Source of the DNA: Cymodocea nodosa
Taxonomy: Eukaryota; Streptophyta; Magnoliopsida; Alismatales; Cymodoceaceae
DNA length: 64,000 nt
NCBI GenBank assembly: GCA_036874045.1
Contig: JAZBRI010000003.1
Coordinates: 19,445,501-19,509,500, forward strand
Direction: 5' to 3'
Shown here: positions 12,131-24,568 of the stretch, in pieces
Numbering within the stretch: the first letter of the stretch is position 1
Layout of the letters: the number at the start of each line of letters is the position of its first letter
Made by a program: the position numbers and the translations under genes
Notes under the pieces: generated by a model
What the model was told of the DNA's origin: nothing
The model's input: only the letters and a program-made list of their open reading frames with translations
Database searches by the model: none

Positions 12131-15100
12131 TGTAGGATTGTATGGTGTTTAGAATGAAAAAGTGCATAATATTAACAATTAAATGATGGTTAATTGCATA
12201 ATATTTAGCTTATCATATAAGAATTAAGTCATTATGTTATAATTGCACTGTTATAAGCATTAATAAAGGAACCTACATAATTTTAGGGAATTAATGTTAA
12301 TTTAGTGCATTTCTGAATTGTCGGTAAATTGCAGGCTATGAAATTCTTAAGTATTCAAATTTTCTGTTATTTTGGAGAGTTATATTGCATATACCGAACA
12401 GTTATGTTTTTAATGATAGAATAATATTTTATTATTTCCTACAGTACACGTGTCGAAACCATAATGCATGACTTAAGTAGATTTTCGGTAAGTTATCTGT
12501 TAACTATCTAAAATGCATCTGGGCATTGGATAGTTAGGTTCTTAAGTGTCCGAAATATTTGAACTTGTTAAGTTAGAATTATGCATGCGTTGAATTTAAA
12601 TGCTTTAGTATATCACGTGAGATGCACATGTTTAACTTGTTAAGTTGGCATAACTATATGTGTTGAGTTACATGAATACACACTAAGGCAACGCATTATG
12701 TTAGCAGCTTATTTCTTTATTGCACGTGTTTTATAGTTAAATCAACGAAGTAAGTCCATTGAGTTATCTGTAACTCCACGGACCATTTATTTTCTAATAT
12801 GCCACTATAGCGGTTACAGAAACAAGGCATTCGAAGGAAAACCATGATTACACGTATCACGTAGGAATTCACTCATGGAAGGAAGAAGAAATCACCATCG
12901 TCGATATGAATAAAGGAAATTCAACCGATCATCTAAGCAGAAGCAGTTACTATTGAAGAAATATAAAAGAAGAGGAGAAAAAACGAAGAAAGTGTGGTTG
13001 GCGATGGTTGGTAGTGTGTGTAGAGGTGGAGGACTGCGGTAACTGCAGGCAGCGTTGGAAGTTCACTAAAACATCTACACCATCACCAACAATTCACCAT
13101 AATCACCAACCATCGGAGGTCTGTGAGGATATATTCCTGATGTCGGGTCAATTCTGAGCCAAACACGGTGCCTGACAACTATTGTGAGGAGTGATCGCGT
13201 CGCGGGAAGGGAAGCTATTTTCACCAAGCACCGACTCATATCTTAGGAGATCGTAAAGCTTCTAGCCTTGGTTTCGGGTTTATGCCAGTATGTTGAAGAG
13301 GAGATCATCTTGCAATTCTAGACTTGCAATTCTATAGGGAGAGGAGGCAGGACTGTTGATAGAGATTTTTACATTTCACCTTTCGCCCATTTTCATGAAC
13401 ATATCAAAACAAAAAAATACCAAAAACAACAACTTATCTATGTTTACATTTAGTATTTAAGTGTTGTATTGTTTGTTTTGTATCGTGATTAATGTTATCA
13501 TTGTCAGTATTGTGAATGTTTTATGTTTGTTTGATTTAGAAAATAGTTTTACAGTTTACTGAAATTGTTTCGTTCTAGATACTTAAAGATTTTAATGGTT
13601 ACTGTTTGAAATATCTGAATGTTAGTATTGCTTAATGATAAATCTAATATTAACTAGCATTAAAGAGCTTAATTGATGTTATTTACAATTTGTGGAACCG
13701 CCCAATGGTTGGCCAAATTCCTTTGTAAATAGTAGTATTAAACTAGAAAGATAGGGTCATGGAGTTAAGTTAAGTCCACAAGGTTAGTCTGTTGAGTTAG
13801 CCATAACTTCACGAACTTGGTCCGTTGGGTTAATTGTAACTCAACGGAGTGCTTACTAAACACATAAATTTCATTATTAAAACTGGAACAGTACCCAATT
13901 CTTACTCAATCTCTGTGCGATTGACCTGTACTTGTACACAAATACAATATACACTGTGCACTTGCAGTTAAAATACAAATTAGAATTAATATCTAATTTG
14001 TGTGAAAGTTTGTTAGATTACTTCTAAAAGTAATTATTGATTTAAGCCTAAAGACAAATTAAACCAGTTGTCTGATCTAACCTTTCACAAACCAATCAAA
14101 CATATGGCTATACAAGAAGGGGGTGAATTGTGTTTTTCAACATTTTCGATTATAATTGAAATTTCAAAACTCAAAAACAAGTGGAGACACTGTTTCCACA
14201 AAATCATTTTTATTCAAGGTTTCAATTACAATATACAATTCAATTCTCCTTAGAAATTGTAGATGCAATTATATATCAATACCATGTTTCATCTATACAA
14301 TTTCATAACTACAAACAAAGAAAACTAATTTACGGAATTTAAAATATTTCTCCCTATTTGAGATCTTTCTTCTTCTTCTTTTTCTTCTTCAACAATTCTT
14401 CAATGACGAATATCTTGTCTTTCTCTACTTCACTGAATTTGCTTTCTCTTAATGCTTCAAATCTTTAGTGACATAAATCTGACCTTTTCTGCTTCACTGA
14501 ATTTTTTTCCATCTAAGAGTTTTTCTCTAAAGAGGTGTTTTCGATCTCTGAAAAGATTTTTTGTTTGGTGTGCAGGGATAACTGATCAACGAGAATTCTA
14601 TGCCTTTTATATTGTATCTTCATTTCATGCATATCCACCACGTTTAATCACTACTAGTTTTCCATTTCTTCACGTCTTCTCTTTTTCCTTCATCGAAATA
14701 CACACGTTCTGACCCACATTTACATTTCGAATTTTCTTTAATCATCAATCCTAGATCTTTAAAAAATTTCCTGCAAAATAAACTTTCTCGTCCAAAATTT
14801 TTCATCAAGTGTAATAAAAAGTCATTACTTTAATGTTAACTAAATGAGTAAAACAAGTAGATATATAACTCAACGTTTCTAACTTAACGAGTTCCTCATA
14901 TGCCAACTCATGTGACAAGTACTGTAGCTAACTCAACAAACTAAGTCCATGGTATTATGCTAACTCAACGAACCAACTTCGTGGTGTTACGATAATTCAA
15001 CGAACCAACTCCATTGTGTCACAAATAACTTAACAAACCAATAATAAACAAATGTTTTTATAATAAGAATTTTAATACGTGCAATAATAACAACTTAAGT

Positions 15101-15612
15101 TTATAACGCTAACCTAACACGTTGCCTTAGTGTTCAATATAGCAACTCAACACGTGTAGTTAAACATTCGTAACATTTACTTTCACCACGTGTACAACAC
15201 TAACGAGTTCGTCTTTTCTTTTACGCACTAACTTAACAAGTTCTCACATGATCTATTTTAACCTTTAAACCTCTAACTTAATGAGTTCTCATGTGACCTC
15301 TATACAAATAACACTCTAACTTAACGAGTTGTCTAAACGTGCACTATTCATGATACAGAAAATATAACTTTAAAATATATCATGCTTTCAATAAAAACAC
15401 ACGTTAACTTAATGTTTAGTTAAATGAGAAATTAATGCAACAAAATGACTAGTTATTTAACTTAGTATAATTTCAAATCCAATATAGACAAGTATTTATA
15501 TCAATAAATTTTTTCTGTATTAATTGATGTTCTTAATTTCCTTTCACAAGCAATAGTAATTGAGCAAATATGATTACATTTAGCACACATCATCAAAACA
15601 AAATACTCAACA
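12131..15612 (-). repeat. LTR D copy 1 (SIRE-type), minus strand, split by a solo gypsy LTR
   Basis: Reverse-complemented it begins TGTTGAGTATTTTG (at 15612) and ends with CCATACAATCCTACA (at 12131). Removing the nested LTR and its duplicated TATGG leaves about 1520 bp, matching LTR D copy 2 (16579-18212). It contains many CTCGTTAAGTTA / TAACTCAACGAA motifs (14860-15310) and a CTT-rich tract (14365-14400). A polypurine tract (reverse complement of TTTCCCCC) lies just beyond 15612, so this is the 3' LTR of a minus-strand unit. Confidence 0.82.
12146..14102 (+). mobile_element. Solo LTR of gypsy family B with TSD TATGG
   Basis: Starts TGTTTAGAATGAAAAAGTGC and ends ATCAAACA; 1957 bp. The 5 bases before (12141-12145) and after (14103-14107) are both TATGG, and the flanks join to restore the end of LTR D as in copy 2. 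No gypsy internal sequence adjoins it, so it is a solo LTR left by recombination between two LTRs. Hairpin motifs at 12350-12640 and 13760-13850. Confidence 0.9.
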
Positions 15613-16578
15613 ATTTCCCCCATTTTAATGATGACAAAATCATATTAAATCAATTATGAAATATATATATATAACTCAACAAAGCACATTCGTTGGGTTA
15701 ATTTTTAATTCAACAAACAAGTTTGTTGACTTAAGTTCACTTAAGCTTATTTCTATTGTTTGTGTAGAATTCACCTCTTTGAAATAAAACTTTCAGATGT
15801 CAATAATTACATAAGTATCTTTAGATTTTAATAACCACATAATTATCTTTTAGATTACATTATCAACTGTCATAACCACTTAAATATCATCTCCCTTTAT
15901 AATATATGCAATTAAAATCAAAATCATCTTCTTCTTTGAATTTATAACATTTCTCCCCCTTTTTGTCATTAATCAAAAAGATGATTACATAGTATATAAA
16001 TCGAGAGATATATTTATAGCTAAACTTTCTATAAACGTACATAAGAATTGAACCATTTACAGAAAAATGTATTGTTCAAATAATTAAACAATAAATACAA
16101 ACATTACATTTTGTATTCAAAAACAAGCAAATAGACATTTATCTATCCCTCCTAAGTATATCACTTATAGCATTACATATTTTATCTCCTAGATGCCTAA
16201 TATCATTTCTAATTTCGTTAAGCACATCATCTATGGAAGGAGGTAGTTGAGGTTGCTGTTGTACTTGATCTGAATAACTTGACTGTTGTGGTTGTATGTG
16301 TTCTGTACAGTTAGGTTATTGTTGTTATCATTGAGGTTGATGCATGGCCTGGAATTTTTGCAAATCTTTTACACTAAAAGCTCTCATGCCTTTAGTTTCA
16401 GAGGGCCAATCGAATAAATTTAATTGGTTTGTAAGCAGTCTACATATAGCATCACCAAAAAATAACTTTGAACTCATCTGTAGTTGAGAAATGAAAACAT
16501 CAAACCAATTGATTTGAATTCTATTCAACAGGCCATAAGTTGCATATAAACAACTTCTGCTGACTTCCATATTGTATT
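15613..16578 (-). pseudogene. Internal remnant between two D LTRs: 3' UTR plus accessory-ORF tail
   Basis: On the minus strand, 16572-16139 encodes the C-terminal third of the accessory protein found complete at 29915-32182 (shared LYATYGLLNRIQINWFDVF, then WPSETKGMRAFSV, a Gln-rich stretch and GDKICNAISDILRR before TAA at 16139-16141). About 510 bp of AT-rich 3' UTR with a tract-like AAAAAGGGGGAGA near 15950-15965 follows, then the polypurine tract at 15613-15626. The accessory ORF is joined almost directly to LTR D copy 2; the PBS, gag and pol are missing. A stop interrupts the Gln-rich part near 16328. This is a 966-bp internal deletion derivative. Confidence 0.78.
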
Positions 16579-18212
16579 TGTAGGATCGTATGGCTACACA
16601 AGAGGGGGGTGAATTGTGCTTTTCAACATTTTCGATTATAATTGAAACTTTAAAACTCAAAAACAAGTCGAGACACTGTTTTCATAAAATCATTTTTATT
16701 CAAGGTTTCAATTACAATATACAATTCAATTCTCCTCAGAAATTGTAGATGCAATTATATATCGATACCATGTTTCATCTATACAATTTCATAACTACAA
16801 AAAGAGAAAACTAATTTGTGGAATTTAAAACATTTCTCCTTGTTTGAGATCTTTCTTCTTCTTCTTCTTCTCTTTCTTCTTCAGCAATTCTTTAGTGACG
16901 AATATCTAGTCTTTCTCTACTTCACCGAATTTGCTTTCTTCTAATACTTTAAATCTTCAGTGACATAAATCTAACCTTTTCTGCTTCACTGAATTTTCTT
17001 CCATCTGATACTTCAAATCTTCAGTGACATATATCTTACATTTTTATTCTTCACTGAATTTTCTTCCACCTGAGAGCTTTTCCCCGAAGAGGTGTTTTTG
17101 ATCCTTGAAAAGATTTTTCTTTTGGTGTGTAGGGATAACTAATCAACGAGAATTATATGCCTTTTATACTGTATCTTCATTTCATGCATATCCTCCACGC
17201 TTAATCACTACTAGTTTTCCACTTCTTCACGTCTTCTCTTTTTCCTTCATCGAAATACACATGTTCTGACCCACGTTTATATTTCAAATTTTCTTTAATC
17301 ATCAATCTTGGATCTCTGAAAATTTTCCTACAAAATAAACTTTCTTGTCTAAAATTTTTCATTAAGTGTAATAAGAAGTCGTTACTTTAATGTTAACTAA
17401 ACGAGTAAACAAGTAGATATGTAACTTAACGTTTCTAACTTAACGAGTTCCTCATGTGACAAGTACTGTAGCTAACTCAACGAACTAAGTCCATGGTGCT
17501 ACACTAACTCAGCGAACCATCTCCATTGTGTTACAGATAACTCAACGAACTAGTAATAAACAAATGCTTTTATAATAAGAATTTTACCACGTGCAAAAAT
17601 AACAACTTAAGTTTTATAACGCTAACCTAACGCATTGCCTTAGTATTCAATATAGCAACTCAACGCGTTTAGTTATGTTAACTTAGCGAGTTAAACATGT
17701 GCACCTCACATGATACAATATAACATTCATAACTTATAATTTCACCACGTGTACAATATAACTTAACGAGTTCATCTTTTCTTTTACTCACTAACTTAAC
17801 GAGTTCATCTTTTCTTTTACTCACTAACTTAACGAGTTCTCACGTAACCTATTTTAACCTTTAAGCTTCTAACTTAACGAGTTCTCATGTGACCTCTATA
17901 CAAACAAAACTTTAACTTAACGAGTTGTCTAAACATGCACTGTTCATGATACAGAAGATATAACTTTAAAACATATCATGCTTTTCAATAAAAACACACG
18001 TTAACTTAATGTTTAGTAAAATGAGAAATTAATGCAATGAAACGACTAGTTATTAACTTAGTATAATTTCAGATCCAATACAGACACGTATTTATATCAA
18101 TAAATTTTTTCTGTATTAATTGATGTACTTAATTTCCTTTCACAAGCAATAGTAATTGAGCAAATATGATTAGTTTCATTCAGCACACATCATCAAAACA
18201 AAATACTCAACA
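16579..18212 (-). repeat. LTR D copy 2 (SIRE-type), minus strand
   Basis: 1634 bp from TGTTGAGTATTTTG (at 18212) to ...ATACGATCCTACA (at 16579), reverse-complemented; the near-terminal CACCCCCCTCTTGTG resembles the same place in SIRE LTRs. Repeats of TAACTTAACGAG about 50 bp apart at 17750-17920. It is shared between the 966-bp internal remnant on one side and the block beginning with a polypurine tract at 18213 on the other. Confidence 0.88.
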
Positions 18213-18757
18213 ATCTCCCCCTTTTTGATGATGACAAAATCATATTAAATCAATTCTGAAATATATTTAACTCAACAAAGTACCTTCGTTGGGTTAACTT
18301 TTAATTCAACAAACAAGTTTGTTGACTTAAGTTCACTTAAGCTTATTTCTATTATTTGTGTAAATTTCACCTCTCAAAAATAAAACTTCCAGATGTCAAT
18401 AATTACATAAGTATCATTTCTCCCCCTTTCATTATATAATTTAATAACCATATTTTTTTTTTCAGATTACATTATCATCTGTCATATTACAATAACCATA
18501 TAAATATCATCTCCCTTTATAATATATGCAATTAAAATCATAATCATCTTCTTTTATAACATTTCTCCCCGTTTTTGTCATTAATCAAAAAGATGATTAC
18601 ACAGTATATATATATATAATAAGAGACATATTTACAACAACACTTTCTGTAAACAATAATAAGAATTGTAAACATTTACAGAAAAATGTATTGTTCAATG
18701 AATCAAACAATGAATACAAACATTACATTTTGTATTTAGATACAAGCAAACAAACAG
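18213..18757 (-). other. Polypurine tract and 3' UTR of the minus-strand SIRE-D block
   Basis: AAAAAGGGGGAGAT (reverse complement, 18213-18226) abuts LTR D copy 2. The rest is AT-rich 3' UTR closely like 15627-16138, with two more G-rich tract-like runs (near 18420 and 18562-18578). No ORF. Confidence 0.75.
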
Positions 18758-18987
18758 TTATCTATTCCTCCTAAGTATATCACTTATAACATTACATATT
18801 TTATCTCCTAGATTCCTAATATCATTTCTAATGTCATTAAGCACATCATCTAGGTTAGGAGGTATCTAGGGTTGCTGTTCTACTTGAACTGAATAACTTG
18901 GCTATTGTGGTCGAATCTGTTCTGTACAATTTGTTGGTTGTTGTTGTTGTTGAGGTTGATGCAAGGCTTGGAATTTTTGCAAATCTT
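18758..18987 (-). pseudogene. Accessory-ORF tail fused to the F-box ORF
   Basis: The minus strand encodes VKDLQKFQALHQPQ, a Gln-rich stretch, and the family's closing GDKICN(V)ISDILRR before TAA at 18758-18760. Only the last 75 or so codons remain. It joins the F-box ORF at 18987/18988 in a different frame, so the join is an illegitimate junction that also removed the natural C terminus of the F-box gene. Confidence 0.75.
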
Positions 18988-19758
18988 TTACCACATTCCT
19001 AATTGAATTTTATTATATTCTGTAGATGGGGGTTTAGCTATATTACTCGGTATAGGTAATATTTCTATAAAATCATCATCATAACTATCTATGCTTACTA
19101 TGTATAAATCAAATCTAAATGCAACTGATATATTTGTGACTAGATATATATATCCATCAAGTATAACATGTATGTTATTAATTAATGATTTCTGTCCTAG
19201 ATATATCATGATATTTTCAGTCCAAGATCTATTTAGAAAAGTATACACACTTAAGCATAAATCTTCATCCCAAGTTCTAGTTGGTCTCCAGTAATACAAT
19301 TTTTCAGGAATGGTAGAATTTTTATCAAAAAATGTTAAAGCTGACCCACAATTTTCAGTTGGCACTTCAAATCTATTAGGCCTTCCTATATTCCATTCTT
19401 CTCTAGTGATAGGATTTCTAATCAAAATATCAAGTAACAGAATTGCATACCTTGGTTTGGTTCTGTAAATAATTAATCTTTCATCTATCCCTATAATATG
19501 ATCTATTCCTTCTAATGTATTGGGTGGAATTCCAGCATTTTCTTCCATATTCAGATATTCATAGCTGATTGAACTACGATTAAATGACTTCCATAAAAAT
19601 CCATCTCTAATCTTAGTCATTTTTGCAGCTTGTAGTCTATGAAAATATTTTTCTTTGACACAATCTTTGATTTCCTTTCATGCACAACATAATTTGCATA
19701 GATCTTTAGCTAACAGGTTACTTAGTACTTCCCTTAGTGCATCTAGTGGTAATTTCAT
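18988..19758 (-). pseudogene. Captured F-box / F-box-associated-domain gene inside the retroelement block
   Basis: Minus-strand reading from ATG 19758 gives an N-terminal F-box: LPLDALREVLSNLLAKDL, then CKLCC, one TGA stop, and KEIKDCVKEKYF. After it the frame stays open for 210 codons (from Met at 19620). That part contains IDHIIGIDERLI, a LLLDILIRNPITREEW segment and a WRPTRTWDEDLCLSVYTFL segment, as expected for the beta-rich F-box-associated domain of plant SCF substrate receptors. By family knowledge, the F-box binds SKP1 in an SCF ubiquitin ligase and the C-terminal domain binds the target. There is no intron in what remains. It lies between an Athila capsid gene and the tail of the accessory ORF, in the same orientation. 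Only one stop in 256 codons suggests fairly recent decay. The C terminus is replaced by the accessory-ORF tail. Target unknown. Confidence 0.7.
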
Positions 19759-19987
19759 CAATTACATCTGTTGTGATTCTATATAACATAAACAAAAATT
19801 TAACAAAGACAAAATTAACATAGCTACTTACTTACCCTCATAGAGTTAAGTCATAACTCAATAGACTAAGTTCGTTGAGTTAAATAATAACTCTACAATA
19901 CCACTAACTATAATTAAACTTACATTTTTTTTCTTTTTATATTTTTCTACTTACTATATTATACATAGTTACTTTAGTTATACTACT
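19759..19987 (-). promoter_or_regulatory. Spacer upstream of the F-box ORF with palindromic motifs
   Basis: Contains GTTGAGTTA, TAACTCAATAG and GAGTTATTATTTAACTC-type inverted motifs at 19841-19894, the same words found in the LTRs. A TATATA-like run (19779-19787) is only about 25 bases from the ATG, too close for an ordinary promoter with a leader. Role not known. Confidence 0.35.
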
Positions 19988-21361
19988 TCATTCAACTTCC
20001 CTCCCATAGGAGGTATCAATTTCATTAACATTTCTATTGATAGGGTTAGGTACTGCTTGCATTAACAATCCTCTAGTATGTCTAACTTCTATTGATTCCT
20101 TTTGTCTAGGAGGTATATTTCTATTCATATTTTGATTTTGAATGGCACCATTTCCAAATACAAGATCTACATGATTGTTTAATTGTTGAATTATCTTTTC
20201 TAACTTCTCTATTCTAGATCCTTGTTCAATTAATGCTTCATAACTTATATTCTTGTCATTTACATTTTCTCCTCCCTAGAAATTGTTATTTCTCCAAGAT
20301 AAATTCAAATGATTTCTCCAACATAGATTCAAATGATTTCTCCAATTAGGGTTATATGAATTTCCAAAGTTATCTTTCTAGTTTCTAGCATAAATAATAT
20401 CTAAGTCATTAACATTTGCATTCTTTTCTACTAGTTTTTGATTTAATGATAACTCTTCTATTTTCTTTGTTAATTTAGTTAATTTAACTTCAAGCATAGT
20501 GCTTGAATCTATTTCATGCATTCCCTTTGGCAATATTCTTTTATCTATAATAGCTTCAGTTGAGTTTTCCCACTGTGTAGTTCTTTTTGCAAAGTTTTCT
20601 AAGTATGCCCATGCTTCTTCACTACATAGTTTTAAAAATCCATTCTGACAAGTAGATTCTAATAAAGATTTAGTTGAAATATCTATGCCTCCATAAATTA
20701 TACCTATTAATTGTGCTTTACTCATTGCATGATGTGGACATTAAGTCAATAAATCTTTAAATCTTTCAAAATATTTCTAGAATGATTCTCCCTATTTTTG
20801 GCTACACATTAATATTTCCTTTTTCTTTTTAATCATTTGATGTGTTAGATAATATTTTTCCAAAAAAATAGAGCAAAATTAAGTCCATGCAGAAATTGAA
20901 TCAGGCGATAGAGTATATAACCATCTCTTAACTATGTCTTTTAAAGCAAAATGAATATATCTAAGTTTAATAGCATCAATACTCATGTTTGGCATTTTCA
21001 TCATTTGACAAACTTCGTTAAATTCTCTAAGGAAATAATAGGCATCCTCTCTTTCTAATCCATGAAAGTGTGGCAATTGATTAATATAATTAGATTTCAG
21101 TTCAAAGCTATCTCCCTCAAGGTTTGGCAATCAAATACATGAAAGTTCATCAACTAATTCAGAATGTAGAATTTCTCCTAATGGTTTTTCTACTCAAGCA
21201 GTCATATCTTCGTTCTCTTTTAAAGAAAGGTTAGCTACACCCCTAAGGATTTCATTAAAGTCCAATTCAAAAAATATTTCAGTACGCCTCTATGTTAAAT
21301 AATCTTGTGTAGGTGTTCTTACTAATCATTTAGTGCTAGGAGAACGAATCCATGTGCTCAT
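19988..21361 (-). pseudogene. Athila-type gag (capsid present, zinc knuckle absent)
   Basis: A single minus-strand frame of 457 codons runs from ATG 21361 (MSTWIRSP) to TGA 19988-19990 with several stops. It contains the Athila retrotransposon-gag capsid domain: FELKSNYINQLPHFHGLE (near 21095), FLREFNEVCQM, ALKDIVKRWLYTLSP, then AQLIGIIYGGIDISTKSLLE and EEAWAYLENFAKRTTQW (20715-20570). Downstream is the NPNWRNHLNLCWRNH / HLNLSWRNN doublet (about 20350-20290), an exact-looking duplication of a 10-residue unit, followed by a short coiled coil (GSRIEKLEKIIQQLNN). The C-X2-C-X4-H-X4-C knuckle normally found before the NPxWRNH segment is missing. It ends without protease or RT. Confidence 0.82.
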
Positions 21362-22343
21362 AAACTTTTAACATAAAGTAAAATAACAGAAGATTACTTA
21401 GATACTAGTCTGAAGCTTTGTTTTCAATAAATAGTTGTTGACAGATGAAGTTGAATTAGCTGCTCCTCCTTCTAGTTCCCCAAGGAATTTTCTTTCCTTT
21501 CTCAAGTGTTGGTAACTCGTAAATAATATTTTGTTCTATATTTATAATGCACATCCATAAAGCAAATGAATCTCATTACAAGAACATGTCTTGTAACGTG
21601 CAGTATGGTTCCTATTTTTATGGATACGTGTTCTACTTTTAATTTCAAATTTATTAACCGCTAAACCCATGAAGTTTCGTTCATGGCTAAAAGAATAACT
21701 TTTTAGCTTAATCCACGAACTAACCTCGTTAAGTTACAGTTAACTCAACAGACTAGCTTCGTCGCCTATTTGCTAACTCTACGGACTAACCTCGTTGAGT
21801 TACAGTTAACTCAATGGAGTGCTCTTATATTTTATTATTGACCTTGTGGAGTTAAGGTTAACTCAATGGACTTACTTCGTTGAGTTAACACTTAACAATT
21901 TTTTCTAAAACTTACTCCTCGTATTAACTTCTATATATAAATTTTCTTGCATTTTGTCAACTTAATTAAAGTTAAATACATTACATTAATGTAGTGTTCT
22001 AATGTAACTCATTTAAATCTGAACATTATATGGATATTTAACTTATAGTTCACTTCTTGTTGTGTAGAATTTACATTTTACTTTTAAGCATGCAAATATA
22101 TTCAACATTAACCAATTATTGTGCATTTAATCATGTTATTCATAAAATTTGTAAATCTTTTAAACAATCTTGCACATTGTTTAAGCAGTTATATAATATT
22201 CAATACAGTCATCAATTATATCATTCATTCTCAAACACGAATTCAAAAACATCTGAAATTCAAACATCCATTTATATAAATAGTTTACATTTACATACAA
22301 TCAGATATTTTTCAATACAAATATAAGTAGAAGAACAATGCAT
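21362..22343 (-). promoter_or_regulatory. Spacer between accessory ORF and gag: inverted-motif cluster and possible TATA box
   Basis: No ORF of note. 21711-21890 holds at least three palindromic pairs (CGTTAAGTTA/TAACTCAAC, CGTTGAGTTA/TAACTCAATGG, GTGGAGTTA/TAACTCAATGG). On the minus strand a TATAAATA box lies at 21546-21539, about 180 bases before the gag ATG, a plausible promoter distance. The part near 22343 resembles the 3' UTR that follows other accessory ORFs. Confidence 0.4.
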
Positions 22344-24533
22344 TTAGTCTTTTTTTCTAGGTTCATCTACTTCCTTCTAAAGCTTTTCTACTTGTTCTAA
22401 TTGATTTATCCTCTTAACAGCTTTTGTAATGTCTCTAGAAGGTCCAGATATCTCAGTAGTTACAGCACTATAATTTCTGTATTCTTTCACTGAAATGATT
22501 CTCGATCTTATCTTTTTAGATGTCCATTTCGTGAAATCAATACTATCCACCATCAGTAGTGGAATCAAATCTCCATAAAATAATTTTTTCTTTATTGCTC
22601 TCAATTTAGAGATAAATACTTTGCACCAATTAATTTGAATTATGTTCACAACTACATATGTGGCCCACTTGACAAATTAACCTAGTTCAATATCATGGCC
22701 TTGTCTTTGGTAGACATTTTTAATCAAAATGTTAGCTACCATGTGTGCTTTACCATTCAAGTGCTTCAGTCTGTTTAACAATGGCACACCAGGATTGATA
22801 ACTAAATAGTCCTTTATTATCTATTCTGTCCACTCGACTACAGTTGTTTTTTCCAAAATTTCAATTCCTTCATTTCTCAATTGTGGAGAAGCTCTAGTTC
22901 TATCTGTACATCATCTTGCTCTACGTTGGAAATTAATCTACTTTCTCCTTCTCTTAAATTTGCATAGAAACAGGACACTAGATTTTCATATAAATTGCAG
23001 TAGACCTTGGAACTCAAATAATTCTTTAATTTCTTGCATATCGTCCCAATTTACTGTCCTACTGTAAATAATATCATACCCCTTCATCTCTTGATATTTA
23101 TTATATGCTTCCTGACTCCAAAAGTGTACTTCATTTAGAATGGTAGCTTCAATTGGGTCAAGAATTTGAATTTGTTGCTCTAGAGGGGTTTGTTCTTGAA
23201 TTTCCTCCTCCATATGCTGAACTTGAATTTGTTGGAAATGCTCCAGAGATTCTTGCATTTTTGTATCTGCTTCTATCTATGGTGGAGAATCAATAGAACT
23301 CTCCACTCTTCTTTCTTGAATCCTCTTTAAAATTTGCTGAAGAGTCTCTCCCTCTTTAGTGGAATCTGTCGAGATATTTCCTTCTTGTTCCTTCTACTCT
23401 TGTTCAACTTCTTGTTCAGTTTCTTCTCTTTCTTCTTCCTCCTGACTACCAATCTGCATTGTCACTATTCTTTCTAATTCTATGGCAGATTGGGATGGAG
23501 TCACGGGCAAATCAGCTTTTGCCCTAATTTTAGTTTTTTTTGTTTGTATTGGTTGCAGACTAATTTCAGCCTATTTTTCTTCTTCTCTTTGCTCTTACTG
23601 CTACTACTCCTGCTCCTCCTCAGATTTAGATAGCAGGTTTACAAAAATGGGCTCTACAAACCCTTCTGATATTTTCAGCTTAGTTTTAATCTCTATAGGA
23701 GCTTTAGGCACTATCTCTTTTCCTTTCCTTCTTCTAAATAACTGTGTTTGGTCTTCCTCTTCCTCCTTTAAGATTAAATCTACAAAAATAGGCTCTACAG
23801 GCCTTCGAGCCACAAGTACTGGCTCTTCCTATTTCACTTTTTTTATAATTACTAGTCTCAAAGGACCAGCTTCCATTTCTTTTGCAGCCATTGATCTAGC
23901 TGCTTCTTGATGCTACTTTACTTTAATTTATATTGGGCCTTCAACTTATCTACAGCTCTTTTCTTGTAGAGTGCATTATATAGCAAATGCGATTTTGCCA
24001 CAACCATATCCTTAGAATTTCCTTGGCTCTTGGCAACTTTAAGAGGCTCTGCAAATTCTTTCCATTCCTCTAGCATTGATGGCCCCAAAATTGCTGCTCT
24101 TTCTATCGGCCTTGGTAGTGAATGGATGATCATGGCTGTTGTTCCATAGTAACTAGCCCTTTAGTAGCTGACTCTACAACTGTAGGTTCTTCAACTACCT
24201 TCCTTTATTGCTCTTAGATTGCCCACTGGGCATGTCCACCAATATGTCGTATGAATCATAATCTCGACTTGCATTGGATCAATTCTAGGGCAACTTCATT
24301 GTTTGGCCTGATTTTTCTTTCACTGTTAATTGCAACTTCTATTGCTACTTTAATCCTAGTCTCCACAATCTGAGGTATGGTAATATTTAAATCTACTGAG
24401 ACTTTCCTCCAATAGAAAATGTTAGATTCTATTGGAATTCTTTTTCCCTCGTTGTATTCCTAATCTTTTGTCTCGTATGCCATTCTTCTAATTCTCTCGT
24501 GGTGTCTTTTCCCTCCCAAAACTTTGGCATCAT
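22344..24533 (-). pseudogene. Diverged full-length accessory ORF (Transposase_32-like)
   Basis: Minus strand, about 2.2 kb from ATG 24533 to TAA 22344-22346 with many stops and frameshifts. The middle and C-terminal parts match the ORF at 29915 at a distance: VHFWSQEAYNKYQE and EIKELFEFQGLLQFI (near 23120-22990), HMVANILIKNVYQRQGH (near 22740), then IIQINWCKVFISKL and KKLFYGDLIPLLM (22645-22540). The middle is charged and Glu-rich and carries an imperfect internal repeat, VEPIFVDLILKEEEE and VEPIFVNLLSKSEEE (near 23790 and 23650). This is a separate, older lineage of the same protein. It begins 36-50 bases after a PBS-like remnant, unlike the copy at 29915, which follows pol. Confidence 0.68.
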
Positions 24534-24568
24534 CTTGTCTTCGTGGTGTGACGGAACGGAACGAAATC

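Noticed and set aside
18988..19620. Viral movement protein or retroviral envelope for the 210-codon ORF
   Set aside because: Considered because of its place in a retroelement; the F-box just upstream in the same frame and the NPITREEW segment fit an F-box protein better, and there is no membrane segment.
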